The notes: generated from the sequence alone by a model not told the origin. Positions 28,730-37,845 are shown, counted from the stretch's first letter. The stretch is 64,000 bases of DNA from Burkholderia sp. Ax-1724 (GCF_011752995.1 NZ_VWWL01000011.1:1-64000), one strand, 5' to 3'. A program made the numbers and translations.

Positions 28730-28893
28730 GGCGGCAACGGCAAAAGTCAGGCCGTCGATTGTGCCGTAAAACAGGGGGTTTGCGCGCTTCCTGTGGGATT
28801 TGCGCCATACGTCCCCTGCCCGCTGTCGACGCCGGTCAAGCGCGTCGCGCAGTGGCGGGCTGATTGCGGCTTAAGCGCGGTTCGTTTTCAGCA

Positions 28894-28937
28894 CATTCCC
28901 GGCGCATTTTCGGCTTATTTTCGGCGCATTTTCGGGT
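28894..28937. promoter_or_regulatory. four 11-bp direct repeats in the divergent promoter
   Basis: Four consecutive 11-bp units with consensus CATTTTCGGCG cover 28894-28937. The period of one helical turn fits the tandem direct-repeat sites bound head-to-tail by OmpR-family dimers. The array lies between response regulator 2 and the transporter binding protein, 131 bp before the latter. The remainder of the 28730-29068 gap has no gene. Confidence 0.6.
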
Positions 28938-29068
28938 TAACACCCATGTTTCGCGCTCCCTCCCGAAAGCTCGCAGAAGGTTTCGCATTTTTATAATCGC
29001 CGCCATTCACCCAGAAAAGCGCCGCTTATCAGGCCGCGGCGACCACACTTAATTAAGGAGACTGCTTC

Positions 29069-30088
29069 ATGCGTACCTTGCGCCAGATTGCCGCCGTGTC
29101 AGGTGTTGCTTTCGCCCTTGCCGCCGCTTCGGCCGCCGCTCACGCCGAAAAGATCACGATCATGGTGGGCGGTGCCACCAAGATCATCTATCTGCCGGCC
29201 AAGCTGACCGAACAGCTCGGCTACTTCAAGGACGAAGGGCTCGACGTCGAGATCCTCTCGCAACCGGCCGGCGTCGACGCGGAAAACGAACTGCTCGCGG
29301 GCGCGGTGCAAGGTGTCGTGGGCTTCTACGATCACACGATCGATCTGCAAAGCAAGGGCAAGGAAATTCAGGCGCTGGTCGTGTTCGGCCAGGTGCCCGG
29401 CGAAGTGGAAATGGTTTCGACGAAAGCGGCCGATACCCTTAAGAGCATGGCCGACACGAAAGGCAAAACGCTCGGCGTGACCGGCCTCGGCTCGTCGACG
29501 AGCTTCCTCACGCAGTACCTCGCGCAACGCGCGGGCGTACCGGCCACGCAATACACGCTACTGCCGGTCGGCGCCGACAACAGCTTTATCGCGGCGATCA
29601 AGCAGAACCGCATCGACGCGGGCATGACCACCGAGCCGACCGTTTCGCAATTGCTGAAGACCGGCGACGCCAAGGTTCTCGTCGACATGCGCACGCTCGA
29701 CGGCACGCGCGCCGCGCTCGGCGGCACGTACCCCGCATCGAGCTTCTACGTGCAGCGCGCATGGGCGGAATCGCACAAGGACGAGGCCGCGAAGCTCGCG
29801 CATGCCTTCGTGAAGACGCTCAACTTCATTTCGACGCATAGCGCGGAAGATATCGCCGCGCAAATGCCGAAAGACTACTACGGCAACAACAAGGACCTGT
29901 ACGTCAACGCGCTGAAGGCCTCGCTGCCGATGTTCACGAAGGACGGCAAGATGCCGGCCGACGGCCCGGACACGGTGCTGAAAGTACTGTCGGCATTCAA
30001 TCCGTCGGTGAAGGGCAAGCACATCGATCTCGCCAAGACCTACACCAACGAATACGTATCGGCGCCGGTCAAGACCGCGTCGAAGTAA
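29069..30088 (+). CDS. NMT1/SsuA-like periplasmic binding protein 2
   Basis: 339 residues with AAGGAG ribosome site and signal peptide ending AAAHAEK. It shares long stretches with binding protein 1, including MVGGATKIIYLPAKL, AGAVQGVVGFYDHTIDLQ and TGLGSSTSFLTQYLAQRAG. It heads a three-gene operon with an ATPase (38 bp downstream) and a permease. The family carries nitrate, alkanesulfonate, taurine, thiamine-precursor or similar small organic ligands; the substrate here is unknown. Confidence 0.92.
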   Translation: MRTLRQIAAVSGVAFALAAASAAAHAEKITIMVGGATKIIYLPAKLTEQLGYFKDEGLDVEILSQPAGVDAENELLAGAVQGVVGFYDHTIDLQSKGKEIQALVVFGQVPGEVEMVSTKAADTLKSMADTKGKTLGVTGLGSSTSFLTQYLAQRAGVPATQYTLLPVGADNSFIAAIKQNRIDAGMTTEPTVSQLLKTGDAKVLVDMRTLDGTRAALGGTYPASSFYVQRAWAESHKDEAAKLAHAFVKTLNFISTHSAEDIAAQMPKDYYGNNKDLYVNALKASLPMFTKDGKMPADGPDTVLKVLSAFNPSVKGKHIDLAKTYTNEYVSAPVKTASK

Positions 30089-30126
30089 CGCTTCTTTCAT
30101 ATCCAGAGAACTGCGAGGCTCCGCCG

Positions 30127-30921
30127 ATGAATCAACCTATGTCACGCGATATGCCAGCAATTGAAATGCGCAACGTGTCGTGCCGTTTCATTTCACCGGA
30201 CGGCAAGGCAACCATCGCGTTGCGCGATTTCAGCATGTCGGTGGCACGCGGCGAATTCGTCGCGGTGGTCGGCCCGACCGGCTGCGGCAAGTCCACCACG
30301 CTGAGCATGATTACCGGTCTGCTGAAACCCACCACCGGCGAAGTGCGCGTGATGGGCGCGCCGGTGGACGGCATCGATCCGCGCATCGGCTTCGTCTTTC
30401 AGGCCGATGCGGTGTTTCCGTGGCGCTCGGTGCTCGACAACGTCGCGGCCGGTCCGCTCTATCGTGGCCGCTCGAAATCCGCCGCCTACGACGAAGCGAA
30501 CGAATGGCTGCGCCGCGTGGGCCTCGACAAGTTCGGCAAGCACTATCCGCATCAACTGTCCGGCGGCATGCGCAAGCGCGTCGCGCTTGCGCAGACCTTC
30601 ATCAACAAGCCGGAAATCCTGTTGATGGACGAGCCGTTTTCGGCGCTCGACATGCAGACGCGCACGCTGATGCAGGACGAACTGCTGCAATTGTGGGGCG
30701 GCGTCGGCTCGGTGGTATTCGTCACGCACGACCTCGAAGAAGCGATTGCGCTCGCCGACCGCGTGTTCGTGTTGACCGCGCGCCCCGCGACGCTGAAGAA
30801 AGTCTACGAAATCGATCTGCCGCGCCCGCGCGTCACCTCGGAGATTCGCTACGACTCGCGCTTCATCGAGATTTCGCGTGACATCTGGCACGACCTGCGC
30901 GAAGAAGTGCAAATCGGTTAA
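30127..30921 (+). CDS. ABC transporter ATP-binding protein (SsuB/TauB/NrtD type)
   Basis: 264 residues. Walker A GPTGCGKSTT (about 51-60), Q-loop VFQADAVFPW, signature LSGGMRKRVALAQ, Walker B ILLMDEPFSALD and the H-loop in FVTHDLEEA are all intact. This subfamily energises import of nitrate, sulfonates and related ligands. Sixteen bp separate it from the permease start. Confidence 0.95.
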   Translation: MNQPMSRDMPAIEMRNVSCRFISPDGKATIALRDFSMSVARGEFVAVVGPTGCGKSTTLSMITGLLKPTTGEVRVMGAPVDGIDPRIGFVFQADAVFPWRSVLDNVAAGPLYRGRSKSAAYDEANEWLRRVGLDKFGKHYPHQLSGGMRKRVALAQTFINKPEILLMDEPFSALDMQTRTLMQDELLQLWGGVGSVVFVTHDLEEAIALADRVFVLTARPATLKKVYEIDLPRPRVTSEIRYDSRFIEISRDIWHDLREEVQIG

Positions 30922-30937
30922 TCAAGGAACGGCAACC

Positions 30938-31801
30938 ATGTCCACGCCCTCTCAACAGATGATGCCGTCCGGCATCGACGCCGCATCGCTCGCTCAGGTC
31001 GAGCGCATTGCGCAAAAGAAAATCCGCCAGCGCCATGTACTCGTCGTCTCGCTGCGCATTCTCGTACTCGTGGTCGTGCTCGGCGGCTGGGAACTGTCCG
31101 CGCGCCTGAAGTGGATCGACCCGTTCTTCTTCTCGATGCCGAGCGCGATTTTCGAGCAGATCGTCGACTGGTTCGTGAACGGCACGTCGCAAGGTCCGCT
31201 GCTTACGCAGGTATGGGTCACGCTCGAAGAAACCGGGCTCGGCTTCATTATCGGCTCGGTCGGCGGCATCTTCTGCGGCATCGTGCTCGGCCGCAACAAG
31301 CTGCTCTCGGACGTATTCAGCCTCTACATCAAGATCGCCAACTCGATTCCGCGCGTCGTGCTCGGCTCGGTGTTCGTCATTGCACTCGGGCTCGGTATGG
31401 CGTCGAAAGTGGCACTCGCCGTCGTGATGGTGTTCTTCGTCGTATTCGCCAATGCATTCCAGGGCGTGCGCGAAGCAGACCGCTACATGATCGCGAATGC
31501 GCAGATTCTCGGCGCGTCGCGCCGCCAGGTGACGACCTCGGTCGTAATTCCGTCGGCGCTCAGCTGGATTCTCGCCAGCCTGCATGTGAGCTTCGGCTTT
31601 GCGCTGGTCGGTGCGGTGGTCGGTGAATTTCTCGGTTCGAAGCAGGGCATCGGCCTGCTGATTTCCACCGCACAGGGCGCGTTCAACGCAAGCGGCGTGT
31701 TTGCGGCAATGATCGTGCTGGCCGTGGTCGCGCTGGCAGCGGACTATCTGTTGACCGCGATCGAGAACCGCCTGCTGAAATGGCGGCCGACTTCGGTTTA
31801 A
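30938..31801 (+). CDS. ABC transporter permease (SsuC/TauC type)
   Basis: 287 residues from the ATG at 30938, which follows an AAGGAACGG site. Six or seven membrane helices, with the EAA-loop region near residue 180-200 (MIANAQILGASRRQV). It completes the importer with the two upstream genes. A strong terminator follows. Confidence 0.93.
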   Translation: MSTPSQQMMPSGIDAASLAQVERIAQKKIRQRHVLVVSLRILVLVVVLGGWELSARLKWIDPFFFSMPSAIFEQIVDWFVNGTSQGPLLTQVWVTLEETGLGFIIGSVGGIFCGIVLGRNKLLSDVFSLYIKIANSIPRVVLGSVFVIALGLGMASKVALAVVMVFFVVFANAFQGVREADRYMIANAQILGASRRQVTTSVVIPSALSWILASLHVSFGFALVGAVVGEFLGSKQGIGLLISTAQGAFNASGVFAAMIVLAVVALAADYLLTAIENRLLKWRPTSV

Positions 31802-31873
31802 GCGCAGCGTAATCGCCGCGCCGTTTCGAATCCGGCGCGCAAAGCTGTACCAATCGTTTCCCGATTCATCACG

Positions 31874-31907
31874 AATGCCGTTCGGTCTTTGGCCGAACGG
31901 CATTTTT
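31874..31907 (+). terminator. intrinsic terminator of the ABC operon
   Basis: A perfect 12-bp stem (31874-31885 with 31893-31904), a 7-nt loop, and a T-run that continues the 3' arm. It lies 72 bp after the permease stop. Confidence 0.88.
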
Positions 31908-32093
31908 GCTTCTATATCTTCCGAATCGATCTCGCTCGACTTCGCTGCGCCGATCATGCGCGATGGGTCGCCCCCGCCACTCACGCGTTTCCGTTTTAGC
32001 CGGGCTCTTTCGCGACCAGACGTTTTGCGCTAAGTTGGCAGCGCCGCAACCGCACCCAACCACCCAACTCTGTCCCACCTGGAGCGATAAAAA

Positions 32094-33638
32094 ATGAGTG
32101 ACGTCCAGCACAGCGCGCAGAACGATCCGATCGAACATGTGGTTCTCCTGCTGATGGAGAACCACTCGTTCGATCAGATGCTCGGTTGCCTCGACGCCGT
32201 GCATGACGGACTCGACGGCGTGCGCAACGCCGCCACGAAATCGAATGCCGACGGTCAGGGCCACACGTTCCACCCTCGCGCCACGCGCGAGCGGCAAATG
32301 AAGCACGATCCGAATCACGAGCACGAGGCCGTAATGGAGCAGATTGCCGCGGACAACAGCGGCTTCGTGCGCCGCTTCGTGAAGGACTATCCGAAGAGCA
32401 GCCTCGCCGCGCGCCAGGACGTGATGGGCTATTACCCGCTCGGTTTTCTGCCCGCGCTCCATACGCTCGGCAAGCAGTTCACCGTCTGCGACCGGTGGTT
32501 CTCATCGCTGCCGGGGCCCACGTGGCCGAATCGCTTCTTCGCGTTGACCGGCACGTCGATGGGTCAGGTGGCCATGCCATCGGGACTCGATGCGCTCAAT
32601 CCGCACTGGTACGCCGAGCAGAGCCAGGACACGATTTTCGATCGGCTGAATGCGGCGCAAAAAACATGGAAAGTCTATTTCTACGACTTTCCCGCATCGC
32701 TGCTCTTGAAGAACCAGCGGCACGCCGCGAACCTCGCGAACTATCATCTCTTCGAGACGTTCTTTCACGACGCAGCCGGCCCCGCCGACGCGTTTCCGCA
32801 ATTCGTGCTGATCGAGCCGAAGTACTTCGGCGAAGCGCAGAACGACGATCATCCGCCGCACAACATCATGAAAGCGGAGAAGCTGATCGCCGATACCTAC
32901 AATGCGCTGCGCTCGAATCAGGCGCTGTGGGAACGCACGTTGTTAGTGATCCTGTACGACGAACATGGCGGCTTCTACGACCATGTGTCGCCGCCCTCAA
33001 ACGCCACCGCGCCGGACGACCACACCGCGAGTTTCGACTTCACCCGGCTCGGCGTGCGCGTGCCCGCGATTCTCGTGTCGCCGTGGTGCAAGGCCGGCGT
33101 GTGTCACACGCAGTTCGACCATTGCAGCCTGCTGAAATACCTGTGCGACAAATGGAAACTCGCGCCGCTTGGGCTACGCACGCAGAAAGCATCGAGTGTG
33201 GGCGAAGCAATGGGCGGCACCGATGTCGCGCGTACCGATACACCGGCTTTTATCCGCGTGAGCAATCAATTGCTGATTGCCGAGCATGTGGAACTCGAAC
33301 GCAAATCGTCGAACGGCAATCAGCACGGACTGCATTATTTCGCCGATTACCTGCACGAGGAACTGGACCGGCTTAGCGCGAACGCGGTGGCATCGGCAGC
33401 GCAACTCGCGAACGCCGGCAACGCGTGGGTACGCTTCAAAAGCACGTTGGGCTCGCTAATGACGAGCTTCGGGCAATGGCTCAGCAAGGATTTCTACGCA
33501 GCGCGGGACCAGCGCGATGCGCGCACGAGCGACGCATTCACGCGTCTTTCGCAATCATCGGTCCGCAAAACGACGGGCGCGCCATCGAAAGATGCAAGGG
33601 CCAATACCGATCAAACCCGCCCCGTTTCTCCGAAATAG
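32094..33638 (+). CDS. phospholipase C/acid phosphatase-like phosphoesterase
   Basis: 514 residues. The phosphoesterase family signature is complete: LLMENHSFDQMLG near residue 20, GPTWPNRFFALTGT, and LYDEHGGFYDHVSPP near 285. Members include AcpA and bacterial phospholipases C and cleave phosphate monoesters or phospholipid head groups. Unlike most, it shows no Sec or Tat signal at the N-terminus and lacks the extra C-terminal domains of haemolytic PLC. It is either cytoplasmic or exported by another route. It stands alone. Confidence 0.85.
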   Translation: MSDVQHSAQNDPIEHVVLLLMENHSFDQMLGCLDAVHDGLDGVRNAATKSNADGQGHTFHPRATRERQMKHDPNHEHEAVMEQIAADNSGFVRRFVKDYPKSSLAARQDVMGYYPLGFLPALHTLGKQFTVCDRWFSSLPGPTWPNRFFALTGTSMGQVAMPSGLDALNPHWYAEQSQDTIFDRLNAAQKTWKVYFYDFPASLLLKNQRHAANLANYHLFETFFHDAAGPADAFPQFVLIEPKYFGEAQNDDHPPHNIMKAEKLIADTYNALRSNQALWERTLLVILYDEHGGFYDHVSPPSNATAPDDHTASFDFTRLGVRVPAILVSPWCKAGVCHTQFDHCSLLKYLCDKWKLAPLGLRTQKASSVGEAMGGTDVARTDTPAFIRVSNQLLIAEHVELERKSSNGNQHGLHYFADYLHEELDRLSANAVASAAQLANAGNAWVRFKSTLGSLMTSFGQWLSKDFYAARDQRDARTSDAFTRLSQSSVRKTTGAPSKDARANTDQTRPVSPK

Positions 33639-33869
33639 CATCGGCTCGGAGCATTGACCCATGTCTCTTCGGATCGCAGCTCGCGGCTCACGCGAACCGC
33701 ATAAGCACGCGTTAACCCTTAAAGGTTCCGCAGCTTTATCTCAAAATTAGCAATAAACATTCAACGGATGACCTATTACTCTCTCCAGTTATCGAAATTA
33801 CAATGCAATCACTGACTACGAACAACAACGTTCGCAGCACGACAAAACCCAAAACTGGAGGTAAGTATC

Positions 33870-34187
33870 ATGAAATCGCTCATTCAAGCCGTTGTCATTG
33901 CCGCCGCAATCGCCGCTCCTGTCGCTTCGTTTGCGCAAACCAACCAGCCCGTGACCCGCGCCCAGGTGCGCGCCGAACTGGTTCAACTGGAAAAGGCCGG
34001 CTATCAACCCGGTCTCGCCGACCCGCAGTACCCGGCCAACATCCAGGCCGCTGAAGCTCGCATCAATGCGCAAAACGGCGTGAGCCAAGCCGCGGCAAGC
34101 GGTTTCGGCGGTGTGACCAGCGGTTCGTCGCAATCGGGCCGTGTGGCTCCGGCGACTGGCCCGAAGTCGGTCTACTTCGGTCAGTAA
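33870..34187 (+). CDS. DUF4148 domain-containing secreted protein
   Basis: 105 residues with AGGTAAG ribosome site. The signal peptide ends SFAQT. The core TRAQVRAELVQLEKAGYQPG...DPQYPANIQAAEARI is the DUF4148 motif, a Burkholderiaceae family of small periplasmic proteins of unknown function. A very strong terminator follows. The upstream 231 bp (33639-33869) are AT-rich and likely contain its promoter. Confidence 0.92.
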   Translation: MKSLIQAVVIAAAIAAPVASFAQTNQPVTRAQVRAELVQLEKAGYQPGLADPQYPANIQAAEARINAQNGVSQAAASGFGGVTSGSSQSGRVAPATGPKSVYFGQ

Positions 34188-34205
34188 GCAACGCAAGTCG
34201 TTAAA

Positions 34206-34249
34206 AAAACTGGCCCGCGTCCGGTGATACCCGGACGCGGGCCAGTTTT
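34206..34249 (+). terminator. strong intrinsic terminator
   Basis: A perfect 19-bp stem (34206-34224 with 34231-34249), a 6-nt loop and a terminal TTTT, 18 bp after the DUF4148 stop. Confidence 0.93.
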
Positions 34250-34256
34250 GTCCTGT

Positions 34257-34327
34257 ATGTAACCGTTACCTCCGTCATCGGGCTTCCGATGACTTAGCCC
34301 GGACCTTCACGGTCTGGGCGCTTTTTC
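34257..34327 (+). ncRNA. candidate small RNA with two hairpins and an exposed CCTCC
   Basis: Directly after the DUF4148 terminator comes a single-stranded TTACCTCC segment. A hairpin follows (34274-34281 with 34286-34293, GCTT loop), then a second hairpin (34297-34305 with 34311-34319, one G-U) ending in CTTTTTC. This is a compact sRNA layout with its own intrinsic terminator. CCTCC is complementary to the Shine-Dalgarno sequence. Families of anti-Shine-Dalgarno sRNAs, some toxic on overexpression, have been described in betaproteobacteria; I cannot confirm membership. It could arise from its own promoter or by processing of read-through from the DUF4148 gene. Confidence 0.5.
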
Positions 34328-34377
34328 ACGGCGCTCTGCGTGCGTCGCGCCGAATACCCGGCAACGCTATCAGCCGC

Positions 34378-34626
34378 TCAGTCGCGCGCGATCAGATCGC
34401 CGACCTGACCGCGTCCGGTCACGAGGCAGCTTGACAGAAAGCTCTCGCTCTGCGCGCTGGCCCCGGCTTCTCCAAAGCCCTTCTTCACAGCGTCCGATTT
34501 GACGAGCGCCGCGCCTTGGTGGCACGTAATCGTCCCAACCTCGCCGGCCTGAGCACGCATCAACGCCCTATCTGCCATCAGATAGCCAAGCAAAAGCACC
34601 AAGGCAATGTTGAACGCCTGTCGCAT
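34378..34626 (-). CDS. small hypothetical protein with signal anchor
   Basis: 82 residues with a very strong AGAGGAGG ribosome site before the ATG at 34626. The N-terminus is one hydrophobic helix (about 5-22), which acts as a signal peptide or membrane anchor. The remaining part contains two Cys residues (CHQG and SSCLV) that could form a disulfide. No family recognised. Confidence 0.6.
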   Translation of the reverse strand: MRQAFNIALVLLLGYLMADRALMRAQAGEVGTITCHQGAALVKSDAVKKGFGEAGASAQSESFLSSCLVTGRGQVGDLIARD

Positions 34627-34870
34627 GGGTCGCCTCCTCTTTTGGAAGAGACTAACGCGAAGCGCGAGCGCACGGTCCTGGGGCTTTCCCGATTATCTGC
34701 TTATTTCATGATCCCAATTAAATCGGGTAGTACTCCGCCGCGATTTGCAGTGAAATAACGCGTATTACCAATTTTTGCCGGGGCCGATGCACCCTGTTCC
34801 ATTTTGACCGACTCGATGCAATGCGAATCGAATGTCCGTTCGCCTCGCGCGCAGCCCCTATGTGACACGC

Positions 34871-35917
34871 TTACAACCGTGCTTCGATCCGCCTGATGCG
34901 TTTCTCGATCGCATTGCGCACCAGCGCATTCGAGGGCACCAGCAGCAGCGACGACGCGATGATCCGATATACCGCATGACGCGTGACTTTCGATACCTTC
35001 GCAGGATCGAGCCATGCGTCGTTATCCGCGAGCAGCACGAGAGTGTCGAGGCCGATCAGAATCGGCCACAAGCACGCGAGCCGCAAGCGTACCGCATGGG
35101 CCGGAATCGCGAGCGTGTAGTCGAGCGACGCACGATAGTGCTCGATCGCCTTGCGCAGAAGCTCGACGAGCAACGGCCGCGCGCGCATCGAATTGGCCGG
35201 CTCCAGCAGTTCCTCTGCGCTCAGGCCGTGACGCTCCAGCATGTTCTGTGGCAGATAACAGCGGCCAATGCGCAAGTCCTTGCCGCAATCGCGCAGCACG
35301 TTGGTCATCTGTAAGGCCTTGCCGAAACGCACGCCGAGTTGCGTCATCGTATCGGGCGGCTCTTTCAGCGTGCCCGGCATATGCACGTAAGTCATCGTGG
35401 TCCAGAATTCGCCGACGCAGCCGGCAACCAGATACGTATAGCGATCGAGTTCGCCGTATACGCGCAGCGCCGCGATCTGGCCGGCGCGTTCGTCGGGGAA
35501 CGTGCGCAGATCGAATTCCATGCCTTCGGTCAGCGTCGAAACGATTTCCCGCACGGCCTTGCGATCGGATTCGCCCAGTTGCGACAACACGTCGAGCGCG
35601 GGGCCCAGCGATTCGAGCAGTACTTTTTCATCCGATTGCACCTGCTGGCCCGCGACTTCGGCGGCGATGCGCTGAAACGGCGCGCTATCGACAGCCACGC
35701 CATTCACCTGCTCGCGCAGTGCGAGCACTAATACGAGGCGTTGTTCGGGCGGAATCAGCGAGGTGTCGGCAATCGTGTCGGCCGCGCGCGCGAGCAGATA
35801 GGCAAGGCCGATCGGATCGCGCATGCCGGCGGGCAGCACGCGCAGCGTCAGATAGAAGGAGCGTGAAACGCCTTTCAGGAGCGGGCCGAGAAGGAAGGCC
35901 CGGGTCGGAGTCGGCAT
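34871..35917 (-). CDS. squalene/phytoene synthase-family protein
   Basis: 348 residues from the ATG at 35917; a TTG at 35941 would add eight. Both aspartate-rich prenyl-diphosphate motifs are present: DTIAD near residue 47 and DCGKDLRIGRCYLP near 210. They coordinate magnesium for head-to-head condensation of farnesyl or geranylgeranyl diphosphate. The N-terminal SRSFYLTLRVLP and AYLLARAADT fit squalene-synthase-like enzymes. No hopanoid or carotenoid partner genes are adjacent, so the product is uncertain. Confidence 0.88.
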   Translation of the reverse strand: MPTPTRAFLLGPLLKGVSRSFYLTLRVLPAGMRDPIGLAYLLARAADTIADTSLIPPEQRLVLVLALREQVNGVAVDSAPFQRIAAEVAGQQVQSDEKVLLESLGPALDVLSQLGESDRKAVREIVSTLTEGMEFDLRTFPDERAGQIAALRVYGELDRYTYLVAGCVGEFWTTMTYVHMPGTLKEPPDTMTQLGVRFGKALQMTNVLRDCGKDLRIGRCYLPQNMLERHGLSAEELLEPANSMRARPLLVELLRKAIEHYRASLDYTLAIPAHAVRLRLACLWPILIGLDTLVLLADNDAWLDPAKVSKVTRHAVYRIIASSLLLVPSNALVRNAIEKRIRRIEARL

Positions 35918-36203
35918 GGGTTGGATCGGATCGCGGTACAAGGCGTAGGAAAAAATGCGTTCGACAATGCACTGACGGATGCGTTGCGGGTAGGTCAGGC
36001 TGTAAAAATCAGGTGCTGCCGCATTGTATACGCCGACGCGTTAAGGCCACGTCCTCGATGCCCACTCCTCGAAGTCTTCCAGCGGCGAGGGCTGTCACGC
36101 CCGTGTCACGATATGACCCGCCCAAGCCGTCGCGGAGCCTCTCCGGAAACCTTGAACTTCGACGGGTAGATTAGGTATCACAGCAATGGAAGCCGACGAC
36201 TAT

Positions 36204-37002
36204 GGCCTGTTTACATTCAATGAAATATGTCTACATCTTGTCTTTTGCGCGAGTGGGCCAAGATGATTCGAGCGTTAATGAGCGATGAAGTAGGGGCACG
36301 AATCGAATCTGTCTTGCCGGGCAAAGAAGGCGATCCAGGACGAACGGCGACCGACAATTGCTGGTTTGTCGAGGCTGTCCTCTGGATCGGCCGGACCGGT
36401 TGCCGAAGGTATTCGGCCGATGGCACACGGTGTACATGCGTTTTCCAGGTGGCGTCGCAAGGGTGCGTGGGAACGCGTGATACATGCAGTAGCTGACGAA
36501 ACCGGGATCAGGCATGTGCTGATCGATTCGACCATCGTGCGCGCGCATCAGCACTCGTCCGGCGCTCGAAAAAAAACGGACCGCACGCGCTCGCGAGGTG
36601 GACTGACCACCAGGTTGCACCTGACCGTCGATGACGCTGGCCGCCCTCTGCGGTTGATGGCCACCGAAGGGCAAGTTTCCGATATTTCGTGCGCGAATGA
36701 ACTGGTTGAGCATTTGCGCACCGGCGCGATCATTGCCGACAAAGGCTACGATTCGAACGCCTTTGTGGAGCGTATCCGCAGTACGCATGCGAAGGCCGTA
36801 ATCCCGCTGCGTTCGAACCGGAAAATCAGGCGTCGCTATAGCCGCGTGCTGTATCGGACCCGGAACATCGTCGAACGCTTTTTCAGTCGTATCAAACATT
36901 TTCGTCGCGTCGCCACTCGCTATGACAATCGCGCAGGGAACTATCTCGCCTTCGCTTCGCTTGCCTGTGCCTTTGGACCACTCGTGAGAATGTGAACAGA
37001 AT
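36204..37002 (+). mobile_element. IS5-family (IS427-group-like) insertion sequence, degraded
   Basis: A broken transposase gene is bounded by imperfect inverted repeats: CTGTTTACATTC near 36207-36218 and its partner GAATGTGAACAG near 36988-36999. No target duplication could be fixed. The right end abuts the next mobile element. Confidence 0.6.
36262..36995 (+). pseudogene. IS5-family transposase, frameshifted
   Basis: The start MIRALMSDEVGARIESVLPG and the later segments FSRWRRKGAWERV, LIDSTIVRAHQHSSGA, GGLTTRLHL, IADKGYDS and RYDNRAGNYLAF are standard for this transposase group. They lie in three successive frames. The usual SPWRDLP-like segment after WIGRTG is missing (about 20 nt deleted), and a second shift occurs in CGTTTTCC near 36452. 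Some relatives use programmed frameshifting at a comparable place, but the internal deletion makes this copy inactive. Confidence 0.75.
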
Positions 37003-37086
37003 CTAGTGTAATGAGTTAGAAATTCGTTGAACAATTTGCTGCCTGTCGTACCGTGTAGTGAGTGCGACGGACACGAAGAGGCGGCC

Positions 37087-37370
37087 ATGAGCGGAAGACC
37101 CAAGGCGGAACTCGTGTTGAGCGAAGCGGAACGCGAGCAGCTCACGGCCCTGATGACGCGCCGCAAGACGGCGCAGGCGTTGGCATTGCGAGCGCGGATC
37201 GTGCTGGCCTGTGCCGAGGGCACCGACAACAGAACGGTCGTGGCGAAACTGCGGGTTACCCAGCAAACTGTCTCGAAGTGGCGTGGGCGCTACGCAATGC
37301 ATCGGCTGGAGGCCTGCTTGACGCACCGCGTTCGGGCGCATCCAGATCGATCGACGACGCACGTGTTGAT
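37087..37370 (+). pseudogene. IS630-family transposase, N-terminal fragment
   Basis: ATG at 37087 opens MSGRPKAELVLSEAEREQ, then the helix-turn-helix ALRARIVLACAEG...TVSKWRGRYAMHRLEG typical of IS630 transposases. One base is missing near 37311, and the following DAPRSGA..IDDARVDA continues in another frame. The DDE catalytic domain is absent; the reading runs into DUF6429-like sequence. Confidence 0.75.
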
Positions 37371-37583
37371 GCCGCCCTCGCGCTTCTCTATTTGACACTG
37401 CATGACCACAACCGAGCATGGAAGAGCTTCGATTGAGATGCGCTCAACCGACTCTACGAACGCGGCCTAATCGGCGGTCCGGTCAATAAAGCAAAATCCG
37501 TGATCGTCACTGACGACGGTTTGCTCGAATCCGAACTCATCTTCAAGCAGCACTTCGTCATAGCTGGCAGCAAAACTGATTAA
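37350..37583 (+). pseudogene. DUF6429-like passenger gene remnant
   Basis: The frame reads ALALLYLTLHDHNRAWKSFD, then a TGA where the family has Trp (FDWDAL), then LNRLYERGLIGGPVNKAKSV and a C-terminus ending at 37583. The pattern LTLHD..RAWK.FD and GLI..PV.KAKSV is that of DUF6429 proteins. The in-frame stop and lost start make it inactive. The stop codon lies right beside the right inverted repeat. Confidence 0.65.
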
Positions 37584-37739
37584 TCAAACGAATTTCTAAC
37601 TCACGACACTAGGGGTGCAACAGAGTTCGATGCCGTACATGCTCAAGGGCTATCCACTTAGCGCCAAAATTTATCACACTGAAAATGCAGTGCGCGTCGC
37701 GGAGGTATTCCAAGGGTGCCGATCCGTGTCTCCTGGCGC

Positions 37740-37763
37740 TTCGCACGGCAGAACCTGTTTTCG
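37740..37763 (+). promoter_or_regulatory. hrpII-box-like motif TTCG-N16-TTCG
   Basis: Two TTCG boxes at 37740-37743 and 37760-37763 are separated by exactly 16 nt. This is the consensus for HrpB-type AraC activators of type III secretion genes in Ralstonia and some Burkholderia. It lies 82 bp upstream of the ATG at 37846. The motif is short and several chance copies are expected in 64 kb of TTCG-rich DNA, so position carries the argument. Confidence 0.5.
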
Positions 37764-37845
37764 CTTTGATGCAATGTATGACGCATGTTTGCTGGTATTG
37801 GCAAGTGTCTTTACCAATGCGCGCAGTTTTGCGAATATCACCGAC

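Larger units (their letters stand above)
37003..37612 (+). mobile_element. 610-bp deleted IS630-type element with long terminal inverted repeats
   Basis: Inverted repeats 37003-37028 and 37587-37612 match at 24 of 26 positions, and both ends read CTAG, consistent with IS630-type insertion at TA. Inside are only the N-terminal part of an IS630 transposase and a DUF6429-like reading frame, fused at a short similar stretch. It is a MITE-like non-autonomous derivative. Confidence 0.75.

Noticed and set aside
30863..31984. 373-codon antisense frame opposite the ABC permease
   Set aside because: His/Arg/Glu-rich low-information translation typical of the strand opposite a high-GC gene.
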